In this document: positions 47,374 to 55,233 of the stretch, piece by piece
Layout of the letters: every line of letters starts with the position of its first letter
Numbering within the stretch: the stretch's first letter is position 1
NCBI RefSeq assembly: GCF_007990755.1
Contig: NZ_BJXA01000006.1
Span: 112,179 to 176,178 of the forward strand
DNA length: 64,000 nt
Direction: 5' to 3'
Source of the DNA: Nocardia ninae NBRC 108245
GTDB taxonomy: Bacteria > Actinomycetota > Actinomycetes > Mycobacteriales > Mycobacteriaceae
Notes under the pieces: model-generated
Database searches by the model: none
Seen by the model: the letters and a program-made list of their open reading frames with translations, nothing else
Told to the model about the DNA's origin: nothing
Position numbers and translations under genes: made by a program

Positions 47374-48386
47374 CAGATGCACTCCGAGACATCATCGACG
47401 AGCACTGGCGACTTCTGGAAGCGGAGACTGTCACCTCTGAGAGTGCTGTGCGGACATCCGAGCTACCGGTTGAGACAGTATGCGGCCCGCTGGTGGCCGC
47501 CGTGGATTTCGACGGTGGCCGCCACATCTTGGTTCCGGTGGACTCCCATCAGTCGGTCAGGAAAGGGTTGAACGGTCCGGCACTGCAGCTGAGAAAGCGA
47601 GCGCTGGAAACCGAGGAGTCGTATCAACAGTTCGCTGACCTCGGCTGTTTGCAGACGGATCTGAATGAGGTGTTCACGTCACTGAGTGCGGAAATCTTGC
47701 AGGCAGTCCAGGTTTCGGCTGACAATCCGATCAAGGGACTGTATCGGGTTCTGGACCAGTGGAAAGCGTTGTTCCAAGGAGTCGGCGTTCCCTTAGGGCC
47801 CCAAAAGCTTGCCGGCCTTTTCGGAGAACTCATTGTGCTGCAACAGATGCTCGACATAGATCGTAGTGCTCATCGCCTGTGGCGAGGGCCGCTCGGTGGC
47901 CGCCACGACTTCGCATCCGGTGGGTCGGCCGTGGAGGTCAAAACCTCCATGATCACCGAGGGAAGGTGGGTGCGAATTCACGGCTTGGAGCAACTGGATC
48001 CACCTCCTGGCGGGGCTCTCGAGCTCGTTTGGTTGCGTCTAGAATCTACGTCCAGTAGAGGTGTCGGGTTCCAGGATCTAGTAAACCAGGTGCTGAAGCA
48101 ATGCGATGACGAGTATGCGGTACTCAGCTTGCTGGCTGCCGCAGGCTACCGTCCAGTTGATGCTGAACACTATCGGCAGTGCAGATTCGAGGTAGTCGAA
48201 GCGCGTTGGTATGGAGTCGATATCGCCTTTCCAAGGCTGACCAGAGGTGACCTTATCGCTGCGGGGGTCGTGATCCGAGTACAGGACGTCGAGTACACGA
48301 TCGAGTTGACTTCGGAACCACCTTTCCCATTGGACGAGCAGTCGGTCAGTCGGCATCTCCGTGCGATGATCGAGGAGCCGGCATGA
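47370..48386 (+). CDS. DUF4420 / PD-(D/E)XK-motif nuclease
   Basis: A 338-residue protein of the DUF4420 family. The restriction-endonuclease fold motif is visible: Glu153 in GLFGELIVLQQML, Asp180 in GGRHDF, and Glu189-x-Lys191 in SAVEVKTS, i.e. an E...D...ExK active site. It is the likely DNA-cutting subunit of the system. It begins inside the Z1 gene (ATGA overlap) and ends overlapping the GHKL gene by 4 bp, so all three are made in fixed proportion. DUF4420 proteins are known partners of Z1 proteins. Confidence 0.87.
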   Translation: MTDALRDIIDEHWRLLEAETVTSESAVRTSELPVETVCGPLVAAVDFDGGRHILVPVDSHQSVRKGLNGPALQLRKRALETEESYQQFADLGCLQTDLNEVFTSLSAEILQAVQVSADNPIKGLYRVLDQWKALFQGVGVPLGPQKLAGLFGELIVLQQMLDIDRSAHRLWRGPLGGRHDFASGGSAVEVKTSMITEGRWVRIHGLEQLDPPPGGALELVWLRLESTSSRGVGFQDLVNQVLKQCDDEYAVLSLLAAAGYRPVDAEHYRQCRFEVVEARWYGVDIAFPRLTRGDLIAAGVVIRVQDVEYTIELTSEPPFPLDEQSVSRHLRAMIEEPA

Positions 48387-50344
48387 TCGCACCTGCATGG
48401 TTCTCCCAGCCGTACCCACCGGAGGGTGCCAGTGCCGCAGAGGGAATCAGAAACCAGCTGGGCAAGCCTGAACTGGACCACCTCACGATTCTGGTCCGCG
48501 AGTCAGCTCAAAACAGTTGGGATGCAAGGATATCCGACGATCGTACGGTCGACTATCGGATTGATCTTCGAACAATCAGCGCAGCGGACGCGCCTGCATG
48601 GCGAGAGCAATTCCTGCGGGGGGTACCGGCTGAGGACCACCTTCCATTGCGAAAGGCTTTGACACAGCCAACAATCCGTGTCATGTCGATCTCTGACCGG
48701 GGCACCCGAGGACTCGGTGGTCCGACTCGGGCGGATGTCATTTCCAGCACTCGCCGGGACTTCGTCACCTTTATGCGCAACATCGGTGAGCCACGAGACA
48801 GAGCACTGGGCGGTGGTACGTATGGATTCGGGAAGGGGATTCTTTACCTTGTCTCACGCCCGGGCGTGATCCTCGTACATACGCGGTGCCAGGTAGATGG
48901 AGGATTCGAAACCCGACTCATGGGTGCCGCGCTATGGAAAAGCTATGACTTCACTCGGCTGGCAGATAATCGTCGATACACCGGACGGCACTGGTGGGGG
49001 GACACGACAGGCGATGTTGTAGAGCCATTGACTGGAGCGGCAGCGGAGTCGATGGCACGTGCACTCGGGCTTCAGGCATTCGGTGCATCGGAAACCGGCA
49101 CGACGATCCTCGTGATCGATCCCAATCTGGAAGAACGAGAGCCCGCGCGTGCGGCAGGATATCTGGCAGACACCATCGCTTGGCACTTGTGGCCGAAGAT
49201 GCTCGAGAACCGATCGGGGGTCCTACCTATGCGGTTCGCCGTGACCTGTGACGGCATCAGTTACCCCGTGCCTGATCCTGCTGAAACTCGCCCGCTGAGT
49301 CTTTTCGTGGCCGCGTACCGAAAGCTGGCAGAGGTCGAGAGTAGAGAATTGTATTGTGGCAAGCCGAAGAAGCTGCTCGGCAAAATGGCGTTGGAAAAAC
49401 GGGTTGTTCCGAAATTTGAGCCTTCCGACGTAGCCGAGATGGTGGGGGTGTCGGGACTGACTCATCATGTTTGTCTCATGCGGCCGGCAGAGTTGGTAGT
49501 CAACTACTGGAGGGGCCCGAAGCCGCCCAGCGAGCTGGTGTCTTATGCTGGTGTCTTCCGAGCTGATGACGCAATGGACGAGATCTATGCAGCGGCTGAA
49601 CCACCGACTCATGATGGTTGGAATCATCAGTCCCTCGAGCATCCGGACAGCACCTACGTCAGGACCACCTTCAAGCGGTTCGGTGAAGCGATCGAGGGCT
49701 TGCTCGACCTCCGCGGTGGCGTGGGGGTTGGCGCCGCGCAGGTATCACTTGGGGCCGCAAGTAGTAAGTTGTCCCCGCTGATAGGTGGTGCCTGGGGTAT
49801 CGGCGCCGCGACCGATTACGGGCGCCCGGGTGACGTCCAAGCGCCGACTCCACGGCCGAGGCCCGGTCCGGCTCCGCGAGGGCGCGACGACGATTCTGGA
49901 TCACCAGAGGCTGAGGTCGGAAGCACGCCTGCAGGTCCCGGTGGATATGACGGCAAAGGGAGTGGCAATGCAACAGATGGGAGCCAGCCGTCAGCACCGC
50001 GGTTCCGGCGGCCCAAGGTCGAGTACGTGGGTGATCCGTACCTCGATGAGTATTCGGGAGCGGCGGTTCTGATCCAGCCTTTTCGCTTACCCGTCCAGAT
50101 CGTTCAACGCGTCAAAGCCGAAGTGGCTGTGGCCTTGACGACCGATGGGGGACGCGAGACAGATCCTCCTGCCGGCGCGGAGATGCCGGGCCTCGTCGGA
50201 TGGGAGGACGACAGCGGCGTCCTGATTGCGTCTCCGACCTTCGTGATCGCCGGGGGCGACGGCAGGATATGGAAAGCGGTCGTTAAGCCCGCTGCCGACA
50301 CTGTGACTGATATTTCTCTCGGTGTAGAGGCGGTGAAGGGCTGA
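48383..50344 (+). CDS. GHKL (MORC/MutL-like) ATPase of the defence operon
   Basis: A 653-residue protein. The GHKL ATP site is clear: N-box VRESAQNSWDAR (Glu40, Asn44, Asp47), G1 box SISDRGTRGLGG (Asp105) and glycine-rich lid GGGTYGFGKG (143-152). Middle regions resemble no named domain to me. At about 480-560 there is a Pro/Gly/Arg/Ser-rich disordered linker, then a compact beta-rich C-terminal domain. GHKL proteins of this paraMORC kind were described in prokaryotic restriction operons and are thought to clamp or reshape DNA using ATP. The gene is coupled to both neighbours (ATGA before, TGATG after). Confidence 0.85.
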   Translation: MIAPAWFSQPYPPEGASAAEGIRNQLGKPELDHLTILVRESAQNSWDARISDDRTVDYRIDLRTISAADAPAWREQFLRGVPAEDHLPLRKALTQPTIRVMSISDRGTRGLGGPTRADVISSTRRDFVTFMRNIGEPRDRALGGGTYGFGKGILYLVSRPGVILVHTRCQVDGGFETRLMGAALWKSYDFTRLADNRRYTGRHWWGDTTGDVVEPLTGAAAESMARALGLQAFGASETGTTILVIDPNLEEREPARAAGYLADTIAWHLWPKMLENRSGVLPMRFAVTCDGISYPVPDPAETRPLSLFVAAYRKLAEVESRELYCGKPKKLLGKMALEKRVVPKFEPSDVAEMVGVSGLTHHVCLMRPAELVVNYWRGPKPPSELVSYAGVFRADDAMDEIYAAAEPPTHDGWNHQSLEHPDSTYVRTTFKRFGEAIEGLLDLRGGVGVGAAQVSLGAASSKLSPLIGGAWGIGAATDYGRPGDVQAPTPRPRPGPAPRGRDDDSGSPEAEVGSTPAGPGGYDGKGSGNATDGSQPSAPRFRRPKVEYVGDPYLDEYSGAAVLIQPFRLPVQIVQRVKAEVAVALTTDGGRETDPPAGAEMPGLVGWEDDSGVLIASPTFVIAGGDGRIWKAVVKPAADTVTDISLGVEAVKG

Positions 50345-51240
50345 TGGTGCAGCGTGCACTTCCGTATCGCACTCCGTCGGAGGCGGTTGTGACGGCCAAG
50401 AATTGGTTCTTGGTCATCGACGACGGAGAGATTCCGTTGCCTGAAGCGTTGCCGCACTGGGATTATCAGACGGACCTCACGCTACGGCGAGAGGTGCAGA
50501 TCGATCTCGATCGTGCTCTCGCGGAGTCCCGCTTGGCCCCGGGGACGGAGCTCGCCCTCGCCGCTGTATGGACTGCCACCGGATCGAAGCTCAAGGGTAC
50601 GGCGGCCAGGACAACCGTGCGCCAGTCCGGTTCGATAACGCTCGAAACACATTTGCCTGGATCGGATCTCGGCGGTGTGCTGCTGTTGGATACAGCGCTT
50701 GTTCTGGCAAAGCGCCGGGTCGGTGCAGATCGTCCGGTCGCCGCGCGGCGCGCTGGTTCAGTGCTGTGGGGCGACCGTCGCCAAATGCGATTGCAAGGGG
50801 ATGCGCCTCAGTTTCCCATGGCCGTCATCGATTTTGCCAAGACAAATTACTCCGAGGGCGCTGCTTGGCATCTGGATATCGGCACCAACCTGGAAGCAGC
50901 GACAATGGGCTCCCTCCTGCTACTTGTCAACGAGAGTAAGAACATAGCGGCAGAAGCCCTGAAAAATGCAGGAAACCCACGACTCCAAGACAAGATCGTG
51001 CTGTCGATGATCTACGGTGACGTTGCCAGGGTGATGGTTGAGCATGCCTTGAGTCTTCAAGACTTCAACGATGACATGACGGTCCACGATGAAACGCTGG
51101 GCGCGACATTGCTCGAGCTGTTCGGGCGGCTGTTTCCGGATAGATCGATCGAGGATGTGCGCCTGCGCGCCCAACAGTCCCCAAGCCTGTTCGCGTCCGA
51201 GTTGCAGTCTGCGGTCCGTATTTTTGAGGATGTCGAGTGA
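50344..51240 (+). CDS. Defence operon protein of unknown function
   Basis: A 298-residue protein I do not recognise. The first ~150 residues look beta-rich (alternating hydrophobic strands, e.g. TELALAAVWTATGS, GSITLETHLPG, LGGVLLLDTALVL). The C-terminal half is helical (MGSLLLLVNESKNIAAEALKNAG, LQDKIVLSMIYGDVARVMVEHALSL, LGATLLELFGRLF). No catalytic motif, signal peptide or membrane helix is visible. It starts within the stop codon of the GHKL gene (TGATG) and overlaps the next gene by 4 bp, so it must serve the same system, perhaps as an assembly or adaptor subunit. Confidence 0.7.
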   Translation: MVQRALPYRTPSEAVVTAKNWFLVIDDGEIPLPEALPHWDYQTDLTLRREVQIDLDRALAESRLAPGTELALAAVWTATGSKLKGTAARTTVRQSGSITLETHLPGSDLGGVLLLDTALVLAKRRVGADRPVAARRAGSVLWGDRRQMRLQGDAPQFPMAVIDFAKTNYSEGAAWHLDIGTNLEAATMGSLLLLVNESKNIAAEALKNAGNPRLQDKIVLSMIYGDVARVMVEHALSLQDFNDDMTVHDETLGATLLELFGRLFPDRSIEDVRLRAQQSPSLFASELQSAVRIFEDVE

Positions 51241-52742
51241 GCTTCCTTTATCCGCGGCTACTCAGAGTTCCTGCCAGGGAGCTGGCAAAGCAGTACAGAG
51301 AACTCTCAGCGGCCGAGTTGGCCGGCAGCTGGACTACAAGTGATGAGTCGGCTGTCTATGTTGCTACCGGCGGGGATCGGGTGCCTGCCGCGAAGCTCGC
51401 TGACCTACGCGAACTGGTGGTCGATCTGGCACACAGTTCAGGATTCCCCAATGAACCTTCCGCACAACAAAAATCGTCGTTCGACCTTGCACTTGCCGTT
51501 CTGCTGCATTCTGAGATGGGGATCGATCCCGCTGAAGCCGCTGCAGGAGATATTTGGGCATTCCTCGCCTTGATCGTCCTACCAGACGTCGCCCATTGGA
51601 GGTATCCGAACCCGCCCGGGGACCGGGTCCGCGGCACTGACCTGACACGCCACGTCTTCGGTCGGCTGTGGTGGCGCGCTTACCTGATATATGCACCTGA
51701 GGATGAGGAACCGTATGCGGCCTTGACCGTTTTGGGCGAGGCAGCGTTCGACCAGATTTATGCTCGCCGCACTGCCCTGGGCGGCAGTCCACATCTAGTC
51801 AAGTCGATCCTGCGGGTGTGGAACAGTCTTGACTTCCAAGACTTCTCGCGCGGTGTGACCGGCGTTTCCGAACGTGCGGTTCTTCAGGACTTCCTCAAGC
51901 GGTTGTTGCGGCTGGCACCGTTTGTCATCTTCGAAGCGGTAGAAGAACAGGCGCTGGTCACGGAGCTTCGAGCCGTTGCCGAGGAAGCACTCTCGGCAAT
52001 GTTGGTGAACGCGGGAATGCCGGAAGAAGAGGCAGTGGTTCGGGTAGCTCATGTCTTGACGGACGCCGGAAGTGCCCCTCAGATCTCGCCGCTACCAGAT
52101 TCTGTCCGTACTATGCGTCGTCGACGAGACAGTTCTGTCTCCAGGTCCATGTTCTCGCTTGATCCAGTCGCATCGACCGAGCACGCGGCAGCCGCAGAAC
52201 CGCAACCGATCTGGCAGCAAGTTGTGCCGGAGGTCGAACCGCTTCAGTCGTATAAGGCATACGAAGGGCAGTCGTTCGGAGATCCACGAGAGCTCGGATT
52301 GAGGGCCCTCGCTGACGCCGTCACCGAAGTAGTGTCAGTGGAAGGCCCTGTCCGGGCGGAGCGTGTATATCGGCTGATCACCCGCCTGAACGGTGGCAGG
52401 CTACGGGACAATGCCCGGACTGCACTAGTCGAAGCGACCAAGTACGCGAAGCGCGAGAACATGATTGACGCGGAGAACCACTTGGGCCGCAACGGCTTCG
52501 CAGGCGCCACGTTGAGGCTCCCCGATCATCCGATCTGTGTCCTCCGTGAGCGTGGGCCACGGGAACTTGACGAGATACCGGAGCGTGAGATCGCGGCTGC
52601 TGTCCGTATGTTGCAGGAAGCCGAGCCAGATGTTGAGCTGGATGATGTCATCAAACGTGTATCACTCTTGTTCGGATACGAGCGATGCACCCGGAACGTC
52701 TTTGAGGCAATAGCCGAGTCCGCGGCACGATACCCGACCTGA
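51237..52742 (+). CDS. Defence operon protein, DUF6339-like N-terminus and winged-helix-like C-terminus
   Basis: A 501-residue protein closing the operon. The N-terminal ~210 residues (LYPRLLRVPARELAKQYRELS ... ALTVLGEAAFDQIYARRTALG) resemble the DUF6339 group sometimes found near Z1 systems. A middle helical part and a linker follow. Residues ~345-450 (LRALADAVTEVVSVEGPVRAERVYRLITRLNGGRLRDNARTALVEATKYAKRENMI) look like the DUF3320-type winged-helix module found in restriction-related helicases. Both family links are by eye and tentative. Such a module could read DNA sequence and supply the specificity subunit. Its start overlaps the previous gene by 4 bp. Confidence 0.65.
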   Translation: MSFLYPRLLRVPARELAKQYRELSAAELAGSWTTSDESAVYVATGGDRVPAAKLADLRELVVDLAHSSGFPNEPSAQQKSSFDLALAVLLHSEMGIDPAEAAAGDIWAFLALIVLPDVAHWRYPNPPGDRVRGTDLTRHVFGRLWWRAYLIYAPEDEEPYAALTVLGEAAFDQIYARRTALGGSPHLVKSILRVWNSLDFQDFSRGVTGVSERAVLQDFLKRLLRLAPFVIFEAVEEQALVTELRAVAEEALSAMLVNAGMPEEEAVVRVAHVLTDAGSAPQISPLPDSVRTMRRRRDSSVSRSMFSLDPVASTEHAAAAEPQPIWQQVVPEVEPLQSYKAYEGQSFGDPRELGLRALADAVTEVVSVEGPVRAERVYRLITRLNGGRLRDNARTALVEATKYAKRENMIDAENHLGRNGFAGATLRLPDHPICVLRERGPRELDEIPEREIAAAVRMLQEAEPDVELDDVIKRVSLLFGYERCTRNVFEAIAESAARYPT

Positions 52743-52892
52743 TGGTGGGCGGCACACGACATGCTGGCGCGGTGACTAGGCGCGGCCGCCGCCATACGAC
52801 GCTTGGAAAATATGACCAAGCTGTTTCGGACCATGTTCGAACGAGGTCGCCAGCAGTTGTTCACAAGCGCCGGTCAACCTGCGATCGAGTAA

Positions 52893-53912
52893 TCAGTGTC
52901 GAACTTCCGTGACCTTTACGGGACGGCTTTCACGGCGGGAGAGTTCGCAAGCCTCGGCCACGTAGAAGGCTTCGAGGGCATCCATTGGGCTGCAGGGGTT
53001 TTCGAGATCTCCGTTGACTACGGAGACGAACGCGACCAGTTCGTCGGTGTACGCGCGACGGAAGCGGTCCATGAACCCTGGGTAGGCGGGGAAGGTGGAG
53101 GGGATGTAGTCGGGTTCGACTGAGGTCAAGGGGGAGCGGTCGTCCAGGCCGACGATGGCGTTGCCTTTGGAGCCGAGGGCTTCGAGGCGGACGTCGTAAC
53201 CTGCGCCGTTGTAGCGGGTCAAAGAGACGGTGGCGAGGGAATCGTCGTCCAGACGCAACAGCACCGCAGCGGTGTCGACGTCACCGGCGTCGGTGAAGAA
53301 GGAGTCGCCGCGGTTGGATCCGGTGGCGTACACCGAAACGATCTCGCGACCGGTTACCCAGCGGATGATGTCGAAGTCGTGGACTCCGCAGTCGCGGAAG
53401 ATGCCACCCGACCGGGGGATGTAGTCGGCGGGGGGTGGGGTGGGGTCGAGGGTGGTGGCTCGGAGGGTGTGGAGCCAGCCGAGGGAGCCGGAGGTGATGG
53501 CGGTGCGGGCGGCTTGGTAGCCGGCGTCGAAGCGGCGTTGGAAGCCGATTTGTACTGGGGTGGGGGAGTTTTGGATGTGGTCGAGGACTGCGAGGGTGCC
53601 TTCGATGTCGGCGGCTACTGGTTTTTCGCAGAAGACGGGGATGCCTGCGTCTACGGCGCGGCAGATGAGGTCGGGGTGGGAGTCGGTGGCGGTGGCGATG
53701 ATGAGGCCGTCGAGGTCGGCGGCGAAGAGGGTGTCGAGGTCGGGGGTGAATTCGAGGCCGAGTTTGGTGGCGGTGGTGCGGGCTCGGTCGGGGTCGGCGT
53801 CGGCGAGGAGGACGTTGGCTACGTTGGGGAGGTTTTTGAGGGTTTCGGCGTGGGAGGTGCCGATGCGGCCGGTGCCTGCGAGGCCGAGGGTGACGGCTTT
53901 GTGGGATGTCAT
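52893..53912 (-). CDS. iolG: Gfo/Idh/MocA oxidoreductase, probable inositol 2-dehydrogenase
   Basis: A 339-residue NAD(P)-dependent dehydrogenase. It has an N-terminal Rossmann motif GLAGTGRIGTSHAETL, the family motif EKPVA, and a C-terminal domain with GGIFRDCGVHDFDIIRWVTG carrying the conserved Asp and His of inositol dehydrogenases. The first step of inositol breakdown, oxidation of myo-inositol to 2-keto-inositol, fits its position beside the LacI-type repressor and the iol operon. It is transcribed after the repressor gene with a 54-bp gap. A dehydrogenase for a related cyclitol or sugar is possible, so the symbol is provisional. Confidence 0.78.
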   Translation of the reverse strand: MTSHKAVTLGLAGTGRIGTSHAETLKNLPNVANVLLADADPDRARTTATKLGLEFTPDLDTLFAADLDGLIIATATDSHPDLICRAVDAGIPVFCEKPVAADIEGTLAVLDHIQNSPTPVQIGFQRRFDAGYQAARTAITSGSLGWLHTLRATTLDPTPPPADYIPRSGGIFRDCGVHDFDIIRWVTGREIVSVYATGSNRGDSFFTDAGDVDTAAVLLRLDDDSLATVSLTRYNGAGYDVRLEALGSKGNAIVGLDDRSPLTSVEPDYIPSTFPAYPGFMDRFRRAYTDELVAFVSVVNGDLENPCSPMDALEAFYVAEACELSRRESRPVKVTEVRH

Positions 53913-53966
53913 CGACTTTCCTCCTGGTGAACGTGCGGTGCGGAACTGCCTGGGGCAGTGGAAGTT

Positions 53967-54971
53967 TCAGTGGGTGGGGGCGCTCGTGGTCGCGCGGACG
54001 ACGAGGGAAGGCTGTAGGCGGCGACGGACCGGGGCGGTGCGGTCGGCGCGCAGGCGTTCGACGAGGGCTTCGATTGCGAGACGGCCCATTTGGACGCGGG
54101 GCTGGTCGATCGTGGTGAGGGAGACGTGGCGGAGGGCGGCCAGGGAGGTGTTGTCGTAGCCGACTATGGAGACGTCGTCGGGGACGCGTAATCCGGCTTC
54201 TTCCAGTGCGGACATGGCGCCGACGGCGTTGAAGTCGTTGCCGCAGACCAGGGCGGTGGGGAAGTTGTCGCGGGTGAAGAGATTGAGCAGTTTCTGGACG
54301 GCGGCCAGGCCTGCGGAGTCGGTGTGTTCGCTGGGGATGACCATCGGTTCGAGGCCGTGCCGTTCCATCGCGGCGCGATAGCCCCTGCGACGGGGGGCGG
54401 CGGTGAACGCGGTGCCGCCGTCCAGGTGCACGATGCGCCGATGGCCCAGGGAGGCAAGGTGATCGACGGCGAGCGCGGCACCTGTTTCGCCGTCGTCGTT
54501 GATGGTGTCGACGTCCGTGATGGCGGTGCTGCGCGACACCAGCACCAGCGGAGCCTGTTGTGCCGCATCGCGAATGGCGGCGGCGGGCAGGATGGGGGAG
54601 AGCAGGATGATGCCGCCGGGGCGGAAGGCGAGCAGGCTTTCCAGTGCGGTGCGTTCGCGGGCGGCGCTGCGGCGGCCGGTGTTGAGGATCAGCTCGAGGC
54701 CGGATTCCTGTGCGGCGGTGTCCATTCCCTCGACGACATCGGCGAAGAAGGCGTTGCGCAGGTCGGAGACCATGACGCCGACGATGTTCGAGGTTCGGCT
54801 GGCCAGCGAGCGGGCCATGATGTCCGGCTGGTAGCCGAGGTCTTTCGCGGCCTCCAGCACGGCGCGGCGCCGATGATCGCTGACCTTCGGTGAGTTGCGC
54901 ATGACGAGGGAGACGAGGGCGCGGGAGACGCCGGCGCGTTCAGCGACGTCTTCCATGGTGGGTCGCGCCAT
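53967..54971 (-). CDS. LacI-family transcriptional repressor of the inositol locus
   Basis: A 334-residue repressor. It has the N-terminal helix-turn-helix MEDVAERAGVSRALVSLVMRNSPKVSDHRRRAVLEAAKDLGYQPD, the hinge helix MARSLASRTSN, then a periplasmic-binding-protein-like sensor domain (VGVMVSDLRNAFFADVVEGMD ... VPDDVSIVGYDNTSLAALRHVSLTTIDQP). ATG 54971 follows GGAGG by 4 bp; the upstream in-frame codons are non-conserved. Three palindromes with a GAGCGCTC centre lie between it and the divergent operon and are its likely operators, one of them just upstream of its own gene, suggesting autoregulation. The inducer is probably inositol or a breakdown product. Confidence 0.93.
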   Translation of the reverse strand: MARPTMEDVAERAGVSRALVSLVMRNSPKVSDHRRRAVLEAAKDLGYQPDIMARSLASRTSNIVGVMVSDLRNAFFADVVEGMDTAAQESGLELILNTGRRSAARERTALESLLAFRPGGIILLSPILPAAAIRDAAQQAPLVLVSRSTAITDVDTINDDGETGAALAVDHLASLGHRRIVHLDGGTAFTAAPRRRGYRAAMERHGLEPMVIPSEHTDSAGLAAVQKLLNLFTRDNFPTALVCGNDFNAVGAMSALEEAGLRVPDDVSIVGYDNTSLAALRHVSLTTIDQPRVQMGRLAIEALVERLRADRTAPVRRRLQPSLVVRATTSAPTH

Positions 54972-55040
54972 GTCGCCTCCGTTCCGCGTTCGATGAGCCG
55001 TGCCGTGTCGGACGTTACAAGGTCGGCGCGCGCTAATCAA

Positions 55041-55052
55041 TAGAGCGCTCTA
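55041..55052. promoter_or_regulatory. LacI-type operator 1
   Basis: TAGAGCGCTCTA, a perfect 12-bp palindrome with a central CG, sits 70 bp upstream of the repressor gene. It shares the GAGCGCTC core with the two operators at the divergent promoter. Confidence 0.72.
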
Positions 55053-55145
55053 ATCCGACAATCTTCGTCGGTGAGTTCCCGGCATATCTGCTGGAAGTGC
55101 GGATATTACCTGGTAGTAGCGATATTCTGGACAACGTGGAACCTC

Positions 55146-55172
55146 TTGACACGCTATGACCCACGTTACATA
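55146..55172 (+). promoter_or_regulatory. Candidate promoter of the inositol operon
   Basis: TTGACA (55146-55151) is a perfect -35 box, and TACATA (55167-55172) 15 bp later is a likely -10 box. Operators 2 and 3 begin 2 bp after the -10 box, so a bound repressor would cover the transcription start. Confidence 0.6.
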
Positions 55173-55173
55173 G

Positions 55174-55205
55174 TTGGAGCGCTCCAATCGCTTGGAGCGC
55201 TCCAA
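55174..55205. promoter_or_regulatory. Tandem LacI-type operators 2 and 3
   Basis: Two identical perfect palindromes TTGGAGCGCTCCAA (55174-55187 and 55192-55205) lie 18 bp apart, just downstream of the -10 box and upstream of the iolE-like gene. The exact duplication suggests cooperative or tight repression by the LacI-family protein encoded opposite. Confidence 0.82.
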
Positions 55206-55233
55206 CTCGACATCGAAGGTCGGAGAAGTCCTG

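Larger units (their letters stand above)
43178..52892. other. Putative horizontally acquired defence island (restriction system with paraMORC ATPase)
   Basis: Six genes on one strand with visibly more A and T and less biased third codon positions than the flanking genes. They encode a C5-methyltransferase, Z1 ATPase, DUF4420 nuclease, GHKL ATPase and two unknown proteins. The last five overlap or abut. The neighbours on both sides (VWA gene, inositol dehydrogenase-like gene) have normal composition. No integrase, transposase, tRNA or obvious direct repeat marks the ends. Confidence 0.75.
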
